In this document: in pieces, positions 47,325 through 56,696 of the stretch | Position numbering within the stretch: position 1 is the stretch's first letter | Layout: the number at the start of each line of letters is the position of its first letter | Source: Rhodoplanes sp. Z2-YC6860 | Lineage (GTDB): Bacteria > Pseudomonadota > Alphaproteobacteria > Rhizobiales > Xanthobacteraceae | Direction: 5' to 3' | NCBI RefSeq assembly: GCF_001579845.1 | Contig: NZ_CP007440.1 | Location: 8,129,890-8,193,889, forward strand | Length of the DNA: 64,000 nt | Notes under the pieces: generated by a model | What the model was told of the DNA's origin: nothing | What the model saw: only the letters and a program-made list of their open reading frames with translations | Database searches by the model: none | Translations under genes and position numbers: made by a program

Positions 47325-49595
47325 ATGGCGAAGAAATCAAGCAACCGGCCGACATTCACTGATCAGGAGGCGCTGCTCTTTCATAGCCAGGGGCGTCCCG
47401 GCAAGCTCGAAGTGGTCGCCACCAAGCCGATGGCGACTCAGCGCGATCTGTCGCTGGCCTATTCGCCCGGCGTCGCGGTGCCGGTGCTGGCGATCGCCGA
47501 GGATGAGAACAAAGCCTACGATTACACGACCAAAGGAAACTTCGTCGCCGTCATCACCAACGGCACCGCCATCCTGGGACTGGGCAACCGCGGCGCACTT
47601 GCCGCGAAGCCGGTAATGGAAGGCAAGGCGGTGCTGTTCAAGCGCTTTGCCGACATCGACTCGATCGACCTCGAGGTGTCGTCGGAGAACCCCGACGAGA
47701 TCATCAATTGCGTGAAGCTGCTCGGCAAAGGCTGGGGCGGCATCAACCTCGAGGACATCAAGGCGCCGGAGTGCTTCGTCATCGAGCAGCGGCTCCGCGA
47801 GTTGCTCGACATCCCAGTGTTCCACGACGACCAGCACGGCACCGCGATCATCGCGACGGCCGGCCTGCTCAACGCGCTCGACCTCACCGGGCGCAAGATG
47901 GAAGACACCAAGATCGTCTGCAACGGCGCGGGCGCGGCGGGCATCGCCTGCCTGGAGCTTCTGCGCTCGATCGGCTTCCGGCCCGAAAACCTGATCCTCT
48001 GCGACACCAAGGGCGTGATCTACGAGGGCCGCACCGACGGCATGAACCAGTGGAAGTCGGCCTATGCGGTGAAGACCTCGCGGCGGACGCTCGCCGAAGC
48101 GCTGGAAGGCGCCGACGTGTTCTACGGCCTGTCGGTGAAGGGCGCGGTGACCAAGGAGATGGTCAAGGCGATGGCACCGAAGCCGATCATCTTCGCCATG
48201 GCCAATCCCGATCCGGAGATCACCTGGGAGGACGTCTACGAGGTGCGCGACGACGCCATCATGGCGACCGGGCGCTCCGACTATCCGAATCAGGTCAACA
48301 ACGTTCTCGGCTTCCCCTACATCTTCCGCGGCGCGCTCGACGTGCGCGCCACCACCATCAACATGGAGATGAAGATCGCGGCGGCCCGCGCGCTCGCAGC
48401 CCTCGCCCGCGAGGACGTGCCCGACGAAGTCGCCGCGGCCTACGGCGCGCGGCCGAAGTTCGGACCGGACTACATCATCCCGGTGCCGTTCGACCCGCGG
48501 CTTATTTCCGATGTGCCGCCCGCGGTGGCGAAAGCTGCGATGGACACCGGCGTGGCGCGCAAGCCGATCGAAGACATGGAAGCCTATCGGCAGACCTTGC
48601 GCACCCGCCGCGATCCGATCGCGGGCGTGCTGCAGCAGGTGTTCCGGCGGCTGCGCGAGTCGCCCAAGCGCGTGGTGTTCGCCGAGGGCGAAGAGGAGCA
48701 GGTGATCCGCGCCGCGGCGAGCTTCGTTCATGAAGGGCTTGGCAAGGCGCTGCTGGTCGGCCGCGAGGAGCCCATTCGTGCTATCGCCAAGAACCTCGGC
48801 ATCGCGCTCGGCGGCAAGATCGAGATCATCAACGCCGCGCTGTCGACCCGCAACGCCAACTACGCGGCCTACCTCTATGAGCGTCTGCAGCGGCAGGGCT
48901 ATCTGTTCCGTGACTGCCAGCGCATGGTCAATCAGGACCGCAACACCTTCGCGTCCTGCATGGTGGCGCTTGGCGACGCCGACTCCATGGTCACTGGCGT
49001 CACCCGCAACTACTCGGTGGCGCTGGAAGACGTGCGGCGCGTCATCGATCCCAAGCCCGGCCATCGCGTCATGGGCCTGTCGATCATCCTGTCTCGCCAC
49101 CAGCCGGTGCTGGTCGCCGACACCGCCATCACGGAGATGCCCGGCGCGCAGGATCTGGCCGAGATCGCGATCGAAGCCGCCGGCGTCGCCCGCCGCATGG
49201 GCTACGTGCCGCGCGTTGCGCTGCTGGCGTTCTCCACCTTCGGGCATCCGCCGGGCGAGCGCTCGTCGCGGGTGATCGAGGCGGTGCAGATCCTCGACAA
49301 GCGCCGCGTGGATTTCGAATACGAAGGCGAAATGGCGGCGGACGTCGCACTCAATCCTGAAGCCGCAGCGCCCTATCCGTTCAACCGACTGACCGGCCCG
49401 GCCAATGTGCTGATCATGCCGGCGTTCCACTCGGCGTCGATCTCGACCAAGATGCTGCAGGAACTGGGCGGCGCGACGGTGATCGGACCTCTGCTGGTCG
49501 GCCTCGACCGTCCGGTGCAGATCGTGCCGCTCGGCGCCAAGGATTCGACGCTGGTCAACATGGCGGCGCTGGCCGCGTTCAACGTCGGCGGTTGA
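47325..49595 (+). CDS. maeB: NADP-dependent malic enzyme with C-terminal phosphotransacetylase domain
   Basis: A 756-residue MaeB. Malic N-terminal domain (~18-150, DLSLAYSPGVAVPV, FHDDQHGTAIIATAG) and NAD(P)-binding domain (~165-400, IVCNGAGAAGIACLELL, FAMANPDPEITWEDV) are followed by a PTA-type domain (~435-750, VVFAEGEEEQVIRAA, FSTFGHPPGERS). Converts malate to pyruvate and CO2 with NADP+; the PTA-like domain is regulatory and usually lacks activity. Cytosolic. Length and order are typical of rhizobial enzymes. Stand-alone. Confidence 0.95.
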   Translation: MAKKSSNRPTFTDQEALLFHSQGRPGKLEVVATKPMATQRDLSLAYSPGVAVPVLAIAEDENKAYDYTTKGNFVAVITNGTAILGLGNRGALAAKPVMEGKAVLFKRFADIDSIDLEVSSENPDEIINCVKLLGKGWGGINLEDIKAPECFVIEQRLRELLDIPVFHDDQHGTAIIATAGLLNALDLTGRKMEDTKIVCNGAGAAGIACLELLRSIGFRPENLILCDTKGVIYEGRTDGMNQWKSAYAVKTSRRTLAEALEGADVFYGLSVKGAVTKEMVKAMAPKPIIFAMANPDPEITWEDVYEVRDDAIMATGRSDYPNQVNNVLGFPYIFRGALDVRATTINMEMKIAAARALAALAREDVPDEVAAAYGARPKFGPDYIIPVPFDPRLISDVPPAVAKAAMDTGVARKPIEDMEAYRQTLRTRRDPIAGVLQQVFRRLRESPKRVVFAEGEEEQVIRAAASFVHEGLGKALLVGREEPIRAIAKNLGIALGGKIEIINAALSTRNANYAAYLYERLQRQGYLFRDCQRMVNQDRNTFASCMVALGDADSMVTGVTRNYSVALEDVRRVIDPKPGHRVMGLSIILSRHQPVLVADTAITEMPGAQDLAEIAIEAAGVARRMGYVPRVALLAFSTFGHPPGERSSRVIEAVQILDKRRVDFEYEGEMAADVALNPEAAAPYPFNRLTGPANVLIMPAFHSASISTKMLQELGGATVIGPLLVGLDRPVQIVPLGAKDSTLVNMAALAAFNVGG

Positions 49596-49631
49596 GCTAG
49601 AGAGCGATTGTGTCGCGGCATCGGCGGTGAG

Positions 49632-49757
49632 CTCCCTCGCCCCGCTTGCGGGGAGAGGGTCGGGGTGAGGGGGAGCCACAGCGAGCGCGCTCCATCGAGA
49701 GTACCCCCACCCGGATCGCTATCGCGATCCGACCTCTCCTCGCAAGCGGGGAGAGGT
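49632..49757. repeat. Dispersed palindromic repeat, family C
   Basis: About 126 bp. Two hairpins CCTCGCCCCGCTTGCGGGGAGAGG-type at the outer ends (49634-49659 and 49733-49756) and an inner ATCGCGATC-like palindrome (CGGATCGCTATCGCGATCCG). Lies between maeB and the metallo-hydrolase, both of which end here. Possibly serves as a bidirectional terminator. Confidence 0.75.
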
Positions 49758-49789
49758 AAGCAGCACGAGCCGATTCAATTTCACCACCG

Positions 49790-50686
49790 CTACGGCTGCT
49801 GATACCGCCGCACCGTAACAGCCTCGCCGATCTCGAAGGCCATCAGGTCTTCACCCGCCACCAGATCACCGCCATAGACCTCGCGTGTCTCGGCGAGCAT
49901 CTCGTCGACGGTCGGCGGCGCGATCTTGTCGCTCCCGAGCTGGACGATATGCGTGAAGGCCGCGAGCTTCGGCTTGGTCAGTGAAAACACCTGGCCGGCC
50001 TCGCGCGGCGTGGTGTGATGGCCGATGATGCGCTGAACGTAAGCTTCCTTCATCAGCTCAGGCCGCGCGCTTGCGACCTCATGCACCAGCAGGTCCGCGC
50101 CCGCGCCGTACTTGATGACATTCTGATTGTAGCGCGTGTCGCTGGAGAACACCGCGACGCGGCCGTCATACTCGAAGCGATAGCCGTAGCAGGGCTTGAT
50201 GACGTCGCCGTGGTCGACCTCGAAGGCGATCACCTTCACGCCGTTCTTCTCATAGACCAGGCCGTCGCGATCGAACTCGGTAACGTCGGTGGCGATGCCG
50301 GACAGCGGCAGCTTTTCGTCGGCGACGCGGATCTTGATGTCATCCGCGTAAGCGCGCTCCAGATTTTCCATCAGGCGCCTGGCACCCGTGGGCCCGATCA
50401 CCCGGTAGGGCGTCTTTCGGGTGCCAAAAAACGATTCCAGCCAGCCGGTGAGCCAGACATCCGGCAGGCATGACGTGTGGTCGGAATGGTAGTGCGTGAG
50501 AAGCTGCACATCGATCCGGCCGATCGGCACCTTGAGCTGATAGAGCCGGATGGTCGCGCCGCGCCCGGCATCGATCAGGAATTTCTGGTCGCCAGCCTCG
50601 ACCAGCGTCGAGGGGCCGAACCGGTCGGGGCTCGGGATCGGCACGCCGGTCCCGAGCAGGGTCACGCGGAAGTCACTTGCTGTCAT
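49790..50686 (-). CDS. Metallo-beta-lactamase-fold hydrolase (RNase Z/arylsulfatase-like)
   Basis: A 298-residue protein. Zinc motif THYHSDHTSCLPD (HxHxDH), further ligands in VDHGDV, SSDTRYN and FTHIVQ. Closest in layout to the ELAC/AtsA-like hydrolases, though it is shorter than tRNase Z and has a distinct central part. It begins 9 nt after a Bug receptor gene, so it is likely in an operon and may act on the compound that receptor captures (inference). Confidence 0.82.
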   Translation of the reverse strand: MTASDFRVTLLGTGVPIPSPDRFGPSTLVEAGDQKFLIDAGRGATIRLYQLKVPIGRIDVQLLTHYHSDHTSCLPDVWLTGWLESFFGTRKTPYRVIGPTGARRLMENLERAYADDIKIRVADEKLPLSGIATDVTEFDRDGLVYEKNGVKVIAFEVDHGDVIKPCYGYRFEYDGRVAVFSSDTRYNQNVIKYGAGADLLVHEVASARPELMKEAYVQRIIGHHTTPREAGQVFSLTKPKLAAFTHIVQLGSDKIAPPTVDEMLAETREVYGGDLVAGEDLMAFEIGEAVTVRRYQQP

Positions 50687-50695
50687 CGGTCGATC

Positions 50696-51673
50696 TTATG
50701 GGCTGATCTTGATGTCCGCTTCCTTGATCACCGTGGACCAGCGCGCGATCTCGGAGTGCACCAGCGCGCCGAATGGCTCGGCCGCTCCACCGCCCGGATC
50801 GACGCCGAGCTTGGCAAGAGCTTCGCGCACCTTCTCGGTCTTGATCGCCTTGTCGACTGCGGCGTTCAACCGCTCGACCACCGGCGCCGGCGTGCCCCGC
50901 TTGATCAAGATGCCGGCCCAGTCCTCGCTCGCAAGCTTCGGATAGCCGGCCTCGGCAATGGTCGGCACATCGGGCAGCGCCGCGATGCGCTTCTTTCCCA
51001 TGATCGCCAGCGCCTTGAGCTTGCCGGTCTTGATGAGCTGCACCACCGGCAGCACCGTGATGAACTGGTAGGTGTTGATGCCGCTGACGAGATCGCCGAT
51101 CGCCTGGGGAAACTGCACATAGGGCACGTGAACCGCCTGCACGCCGGCTTCGAGCTTGAACATCTCACCGAGCAGATGCGCCGGCGTGCCGAAGCCGCCC
51201 GACGAGAAGGTGTGCTTGCCGGAATCCTTCTTCAGATAGGCAATCAGCTCGCCGACCGAATTCACCGGGACCGATGGATTGACCACCAACACGTTGTAAC
51301 CGGTGCCCGTCTGGATCAGCGGCGCGAAATCCTTTTCCAGATTGAACTGCGCGTTGGGCACGAGGCCAGGAAGGGCTGCGATCGGCGACGTGATCGAGAA
51401 CAACGTGTGCCCATCCGGTGGCTGGCTGAGCACGTCCATCGCGCCGATGGTCATCACCGCGCCGGCCTTGTTCTCGACCACGACCTTCCAGCCCTGGCTG
51501 TCCGACAACGCGGTCGCGATGATGCGGGCAAGAATGTCTGGCGGCGTGGAGGCCGAGGTCGGCACCACGATGCGAATGACGTTGCTCGGGAAGGATTGCG
51601 CGGACGCGCGCCGCAACGCCACGCCGCCAAAGCCCAGCGCTGTAGCGCCGGTCAAAAATACTCTCCGGTCCAT
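50696..51673 (-). CDS. Bug-family solute receptor (tandem paralogue 2)
   Basis: A 325-residue Bug/TctC receptor. Twin Arg MDRRVFLTGATALGF hints at Tat export. Text SFPSNVIRIVVPTSASTPPDIL, VVENKAGAVMTIGAMDVLSQPPDG and VQAVHVPYVQFPQAIGDLVSG. It is the same length as the next gene and very similar across its length. Followed after 9 nt by the metallo-hydrolase. Confidence 0.88.
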   Translation of the reverse strand: MDRRVFLTGATALGFGGVALRRASAQSFPSNVIRIVVPTSASTPPDILARIIATALSDSQGWKVVVENKAGAVMTIGAMDVLSQPPDGHTLFSITSPIAALPGLVPNAQFNLEKDFAPLIQTGTGYNVLVVNPSVPVNSVGELIAYLKKDSGKHTFSSGGFGTPAHLLGEMFKLEAGVQAVHVPYVQFPQAIGDLVSGINTYQFITVLPVVQLIKTGKLKALAIMGKKRIAALPDVPTIAEAGYPKLASEDWAGILIKRGTPAPVVERLNAAVDKAIKTEKVREALAKLGVDPGGGAAEPFGALVHSEIARWSTVIKEADIKISP

Positions 51674-51885
51674 GTTCGTCCCCCCGTCGGCCTGTGGCCG
51701 TAATGACAATATTCAGGTCACTGAATTGAGAAAAACCTCTTGTGCCGAGGCTTGCCTAAAACGCTACGCGGAAGTTCCGTACCGTAACAGTATCATTTTT
51801 TGCATGATCTCACGACGATCTGGCATTGCATCATGCGCCTTGGGCCGACCGCAGGGGACGCCGCAGCCCTCGCTGATGTCGCCGG

Positions 51886-52863
51886 TCAGGGATTCAGCTT
51901 GACGCCGGCGTCCTTGATCACCTTGCCCCAGCGCATGATCTCGGCATGCACCAGCGTGCCGAACGCCTCGGGCGAGCCGCCACCGGAATCGAAGCCGATC
52001 TTGGCAAACGATGCGCGCGCCTTCTCGGAGTTCACCGCCTTGTCGAGGGCGGCGTTGAGCCGTGCGATCACGGGGGCCGGCGTGCCCGACTTCACCATGA
52101 TACCGGCCCAATCCTCGCTCGCGAGCTTCGGATAACCGGCTTCGACGATGCTCGGCACGTTGGGCAGCGCCGCGATGCGCTTCTTGCCCATCACCGCCAG
52201 CGCCTTGAGCTTGCCGGCCTTGATCAGCTCGATCACCGGCAGTGTGGTGATGAACTGATAGGTGTTGAAGCCGTTGACCAGATCGGCGATCGCCTGCGGA
52301 AACTGCACATAGGGCACGTGAGTGGCTTGCACGCCGGTTTCGAGCCTGAACATCTCGCCAATGAGATGCGCCGGCGTTGCGGTGCCGCCTGACGAGAAGG
52401 TGTGCTTGCCGGTATCCTTCTTCAGATATGTCACCAACTCCCCGACCGAATTCACGGGCAGTGATGGGCTGACCACCAGCACGTTGTAACCGGTCCCCGT
52501 CTGGATCACCGGCACGAAGTCCCGCTCCAGATTGAAGTGTGCTTTCGGCATCAGCGTCGGCAGCGCCGCGATCGGCGCATTCACCGGAAACAGCGAATGG
52601 CCGTCTGCGGGATGGCTGACCACGTCCATCGCCGCGATGGTCATCACGTTGCCGGCCTTGTTCTCGACATCGACCGTCCAGCCCTCGCCGTCCGACAGCG
52701 CCGTGGCGATGATGCGGGAGAGAATGTCGGGCGGCGTCGAGGCCGAAGTCGGCACCACGATCCGGACCGCGCCTGACGGAAAAGATTGCGCGCGGGCGGG
52801 TCGAAACGCCTCGCCGGCAATGCCAATCGCAGTCGCACCAGTCAGGAATGCGCGCCGATTCAC
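51886..52863 (-). CDS. Bug-family solute receptor (tandem paralogue 1)
   Basis: A 325-residue receptor, a tandem duplicate of the preceding gene with a different tail. MNRRAFLTGATAIGIAGEA resembles a Tat signal. Motifs SFPSGAVRIVVPTSASTPPDIL and VENKAGNVMTIAAMDVVSH. 212 bp separate it from paralogue 2. No membrane components of a TTT transporter are in the window. Confidence 0.88.
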   Translation of the reverse strand: MNRRAFLTGATAIGIAGEAFRPARAQSFPSGAVRIVVPTSASTPPDILSRIIATALSDGEGWTVDVENKAGNVMTIAAMDVVSHPADGHSLFPVNAPIAALPTLMPKAHFNLERDFVPVIQTGTGYNVLVVSPSLPVNSVGELVTYLKKDTGKHTFSSGGTATPAHLIGEMFRLETGVQATHVPYVQFPQAIADLVNGFNTYQFITTLPVIELIKAGKLKALAVMGKKRIAALPNVPSIVEAGYPKLASEDWAGIMVKSGTPAPVIARLNAALDKAVNSEKARASFAKIGFDSGGGSPEAFGTLVHAEIMRWGKVIKDAGVKLNP

Positions 52864-52968
52864 GGCACCTCCCTTTGCCGACGGCCAGCCATTCGCGATC
52901 TGGCGAGTTGAGTCTCTATCTTATCGCGGTTTACGACAGGCAGCGCCACAGCCGCTCTGCAACTCACA

Positions 52969-54966
52969 TTAGAATTCGGCGTGGAACCGCCCGGTAAAGA
53001 CGTGCGCCGGACCGCGATCGGCGTTGTAGGCCGGATTGTCGATGAACTGATAGTCGGCGGTCAGCGTCGATGTCTTGTCGATCTTGTAGGCGTAATAGGT
53101 CTCGATAATTTTCTCTTCGCGATAGTTCAACGCACCGTCGCCGATCAGGAGGCCGAGACCGCCAGCGGCGAGAAAGTTGCGATGGGCCTCCGACAACCCG
53201 TTGATGGCACCGCCGAAGCCAATCGTGTCGTCCGGCCGCTTCCAGGCCGTGCCTTTGAGCGACACACCACCCGAAATGCTGCGATCGACATCGGTGAATG
53301 ACAAAATCTCGTTCTGTCCGTCATTCCAGCTGAAGCGGCCGAACACGCCGAGATCCTTGGTGATCGCCTGCTCGCCGTTGACATAGAAGCCGTACTTGTT
53401 GCGCTGTCCGCGCGTGCCGAGGATGGCGCCGTTGATGTCGAGCGCCGGATCGATCGTCACCGCGGTCACGGCCTGCCGGTAGCTGCCGGTGTTGCCGCGG
53501 TTCCAGAAGGCGCCGACGCGCAGGCGCCCGGGCTGGCTCAACAGCTCCCAGCGCTGTTCGTATTCGAGAAGGCCGCCGCCGGTCTTGAAGGTGAGCGCGT
53601 CGCTGTTGGGCGCCTCGGGCACCTGGAACCAGCCGCCGCGCAGCGCCCACATCTTGCGATTGAGCTCGACCACGACGCCGCGGGTGAAGCCCGGCAGATC
53701 GGCCGGGAAATCATAGGCCACCGACGACCACATCGCCCAGTTCTGGAAATCGGCGCGCGGATCGTGCGCGTAGGTGTTGGCATCGAAGATGTCGCCGATG
53801 GCGAAGCGGCCGACCGTCAGCGTGACGCGGTCGATGTCGCGCTTGCCGGCGAGCTGGTTGGGACCGTCCTCGACATTCTCCTGCTCGCCGCCGAGCCCGA
53901 AGGTCTGGCGGAAGAAGTAGCGCTGCGCGCGCAGCCGCGGATAAGGCGCTCCGCCCTTCTGCGCCTCGCCGTTGCTGAAACCGGCCAAGCCCAGCGTCGA
54001 GTTCAGGCCAAAGCCCTGCGCCAGCTCGGGATTGAAATAGAACTCGCCGCCGTCCCAGAGCCGCCAGCCGAGGAACGCGGTGTTGGTCCAGGTCTCCCGG
54101 GTCATGCCACCGCCAGGCAGGCTGTTAGCGCCCTGATAGGGTGAGCGGAAACCGGGATAGCCCTGCAGAATGAAAGTGGTCTGGCCGTGGATGTTCCAGT
54201 TCTTGGACTCCGGCGCATCTGGCACCGTCATCGCGGGAAACGTCTCTTCGCTGCGTGAGGCGGTGTTGTCGAGCTTGTAGTTCACCCCGAGCTTGACGAC
54301 GTGGAGCTTGGGATCCACCGCGATCGTGCTCAGCAGCCCCTGATCGAGACTGAACGTCTGCGCGCCGAGATCGACGTAGTTGTACTCGAGCTTGGCGCTC
54401 CAGTGACGGTCCAGCGCCACTTCGACGCCGGCGCCGGCCGTCCAGCCCACATGGGTGTGCTGCTTCGGCGACAGGACCGCGCCATTGCCATCGAGTGCCT
54501 CGATCTTGCTCTGGCCCACGGCCAGGCCGCCGGTGACATAAGGAACGAAATTGTCGAACGCATAGCCGGCCCGACCGCGCACGGTCGCAACATAGTTAAG
54601 CGTCGTGTTGAACGGCGCGTCCGCCGTGGCGTTGACGTTGATCGGGCTGAGGAAGGTCATGTCCCCTTCAATGCCGAGCACGACATTGTTGGGAAGCTGC
54701 TGATTGTAGCCGACCTGATAGCCGCCGATGAGACCCGTGACCGACGACGGAAAGATCACCGACTCGTTGTGAGCCGGGTTGGCGCCCGATCCGAAACTGC
54801 CGCCGCCGTAACCGAAATGACCGCCAAAATAGAGCCCGGTCCATCGATACTTCGGCTGTAAGGCTTTGCCTCTCACCGGCAGCGGCGCCGCGGAATCGGC
54901 GGCGTGTGCAGCGACGGACCCGAAGGCAACCAACGCGAATATGACAACCGTGTGAACTCTCGTCAT
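52969..54966 (-). CDS. Two-barrel outer-membrane protein: OmpW/Omp25-like barrel fused to OprB carbohydrate porin
   Basis: A 665-residue protein. Signal peptide ~1-23 (VIFALVAFGSVAAHAAD). Residues ~40-235 form an eight-stranded OMP_b-brl barrel (WTGLYFGGHFGYGGGSFG, TGLIGGYQVGYNQQ, VATVRGRAGYAFDNFVPYVTGG, VELALDRHW-like VEVALDRHW, ending KLHVVKLGVNYKL). Residues ~265-665 form an OprB-type porin (WNIHGQTTFILQGYPGF, DVNTYAHDPRADFQNW-like, GFYVNGEQAITKDLGVFGRFSW), ending ...GRFHAEF with terminal Phe. Known: OprB porins take up sugars. A covalent double barrel is unusual. Confidence 0.82.
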   Translation of the reverse strand: MTRVHTVVIFALVAFGSVAAHAADSAAPLPVRGKALQPKYRWTGLYFGGHFGYGGGSFGSGANPAHNESVIFPSSVTGLIGGYQVGYNQQLPNNVVLGIEGDMTFLSPINVNATADAPFNTTLNYVATVRGRAGYAFDNFVPYVTGGLAVGQSKIEALDGNGAVLSPKQHTHVGWTAGAGVEVALDRHWSAKLEYNYVDLGAQTFSLDQGLLSTIAVDPKLHVVKLGVNYKLDNTASRSEETFPAMTVPDAPESKNWNIHGQTTFILQGYPGFRSPYQGANSLPGGGMTRETWTNTAFLGWRLWDGGEFYFNPELAQGFGLNSTLGLAGFSNGEAQKGGAPYPRLRAQRYFFRQTFGLGGEQENVEDGPNQLAGKRDIDRVTLTVGRFAIGDIFDANTYAHDPRADFQNWAMWSSVAYDFPADLPGFTRGVVVELNRKMWALRGGWFQVPEAPNSDALTFKTGGGLLEYEQRWELLSQPGRLRVGAFWNRGNTGSYRQAVTAVTIDPALDINGAILGTRGQRNKYGFYVNGEQAITKDLGVFGRFSWNDGQNEILSFTDVDRSISGGVSLKGTAWKRPDDTIGFGGAINGLSEAHRNFLAAGGLGLLIGDGALNYREEKIIETYYAYKIDKTSTLTADYQFIDNPAYNADRGPAHVFTGRFHAEF

Positions 54967-55238
54967 ACGCGTTTGGACTTAAGGCCCCCTCCAAGCCGAC
55001 GCCGGACTATAGACATCGGAGCCATCCTGGGAAGGGCCGACAGCAGCACGAGCCTCCGCTGGCGCGAGAGTGTCGCCCAAAATCCCCAACAACGGCCATC
55101 TGCGATTGAAGCTCGTTGAGATTGCCTCGCATCACGAGCGCAAACGCGGACCTGCCAAGCCTCAATCCGCGATGTCCGCCGAGCTTCGCCTGCGTTAGGT
55201 TTCATTATTCTGTCATAAATACTCACATGGAGGCGACG

Positions 55239-56693
55239 ATGCTCGATCGCAGAAGGTTTGGCAGCCTGCTCGGCGCAACGGCACTGAGCACACTCGCGGC
55301 GCCATCGCTGATCACGAACAGCTTCGCGCAAGGCGCAGCGCCTGCCGTGCCGCGCGGCAACTATCTGATCAAGAACGGGGCGGTGATCACGGCCGATCCC
55401 ACGCTCGGCACGCTGCCTCGTGCCGACATCCACGTCAGCAACGGCCGCATCGAAGCGATCGGCCCCGATCTCGCAGTCGCCGGCGCCGAGACCATCGACG
55501 CCACCGACATGATCGTGATGCCCGGCTTTGTCGAAACACATCATCACATGTGGAGCTCGCTCGGCCGCAACTTCGCGGGCGATGCAGGCTTCGGCTATTT
55601 CCCGGCGAAGGCCGCCACGTCAAAGCTCTACGAGCCGACCGACTTCTACCGCAGCGTCATGCTCGGCCTTGCCGAATGTGCCAATGCCGGCATCACCACG
55701 GTGCACAACTGGTCGCACAACACGCGCACGCCGGCGCATGCCGACGCCGAATTGCAGGCGCATCGCGACGGCATGCTGCGGGCCCGCTATTCCTACGGTC
55801 ACGTCGACCAGATGCCCCGCAACGAGCCGCTGAGTTTCACCGACATCGACCGTGTGCGGGCCAATTACTTCGCCACCGGCTCGGCATTCGAAGGTCTCGT
55901 CACGTTTGGCGTGAATTTGCGCGGCCTCTCGCAGAGCGACGAGCCGACTTACTTCGAGGACATGAAGCAGGCGCGGGAGCGCAAGCTCAAGGTCGCGCTC
56001 CATGCCGGACAGTCCGGTCCCAACACGCTCGACGCCGAGGACTACGACAAGAAGGGCTGGCTCGGGCCGGACCTTCTGATCTGCCACTACATCCCGGCGA
56101 GCGACGCCGACGCCGCCGCGATGGCGCGCACCAAAACGCCGTTGAGCTTCTCGACCCTGTCGGAGATGCGGCTGAGCCGCACCGGCGATGCGCGCGACTG
56201 CCTGTTGCGCATGCGCAAGGCGGGCGTGCTGATCTCGCTGTCGTTCGACGCTACGTCGATCGCGCCGCTCAACATGTTCGAGACCATGCGGGTGACCTGG
56301 AACTTCGGCATGCCGTGGAAGGGCACGCCGAGCGAGAAGGAGCCGGAGATGACGTTTCACGAAGCCATCGAGATGGCGACCATCAACGGCGCCAAGGCGC
56401 TGGGCCTGGGCGACGTCACCGGCTCGCTCACCGTCGGCAAGCGCGCCGACATCATCCTGATCAGCGGCCGCGACGTGAACATCGCGCCGATCGCCAATGT
56501 CGAGACCACCGTGGTGCAGGCGGCGGCGCCGGCCAACGTCGACACCGTGCTGGTCGACGGTCGCATCGTCAAACGCGGCGGCAAGCTCGTGGGCTACGAC
56601 GTCGAAAAGATCGTGCGCGAAGCGAAGCAGTCGGCACTGCGCATCCGCACCGCGGCCGGCGGGCGGCTCGCGCCGCCGGCGGTGCGGTGGTGA
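55239..56693 (+). CDS. Tat-exported amidohydrolase (TrzN/SsnA-like)
   Basis: A 484-residue amidohydrolase. The Tat signal MLDRRRFGSLLGATALSTLA decides the start at ATG 55239, preceded by GGAGG 4-5 nt upstream (the ATG at 55227 overlaps that SD). Metal motif FVETHHHMWS near residue 100, further His in LVCHY-like LLICHYIPAS and Asp in SLSFDATSIAPLN. Composite N- and C-terminal beta domain. Known relatives deaminate or dechlorinate heterocycles or cyanuric-type compounds; the substrate is not known. Convergent with the carboxylesterase, 3 nt apart. Confidence 0.82.
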   Translation: MLDRRRFGSLLGATALSTLAAPSLITNSFAQGAAPAVPRGNYLIKNGAVITADPTLGTLPRADIHVSNGRIEAIGPDLAVAGAETIDATDMIVMPGFVETHHHMWSSLGRNFAGDAGFGYFPAKAATSKLYEPTDFYRSVMLGLAECANAGITTVHNWSHNTRTPAHADAELQAHRDGMLRARYSYGHVDQMPRNEPLSFTDIDRVRANYFATGSAFEGLVTFGVNLRGLSQSDEPTYFEDMKQARERKLKVALHAGQSGPNTLDAEDYDKKGWLGPDLLICHYIPASDADAAAMARTKTPLSFSTLSEMRLSRTGDARDCLLRMRKAGVLISLSFDATSIAPLNMFETMRVTWNFGMPWKGTPSEKEPEMTFHEAIEMATINGAKALGLGDVTGSLTVGKRADIILISGRDVNIAPIANVETTVVQAAAPANVDTVLVDGRIVKRGGKLVGYDVEKIVREAKQSALRIRTAAGGRLAPPAVRW

Positions 56694-56696
56694 GCG

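Noticed and set aside
47337..49679. Long antisense frame (~780 codons) opposite maeB
   Set aside because: Same cause as above; maeB has full domain support and the antisense product has no recognisable features.
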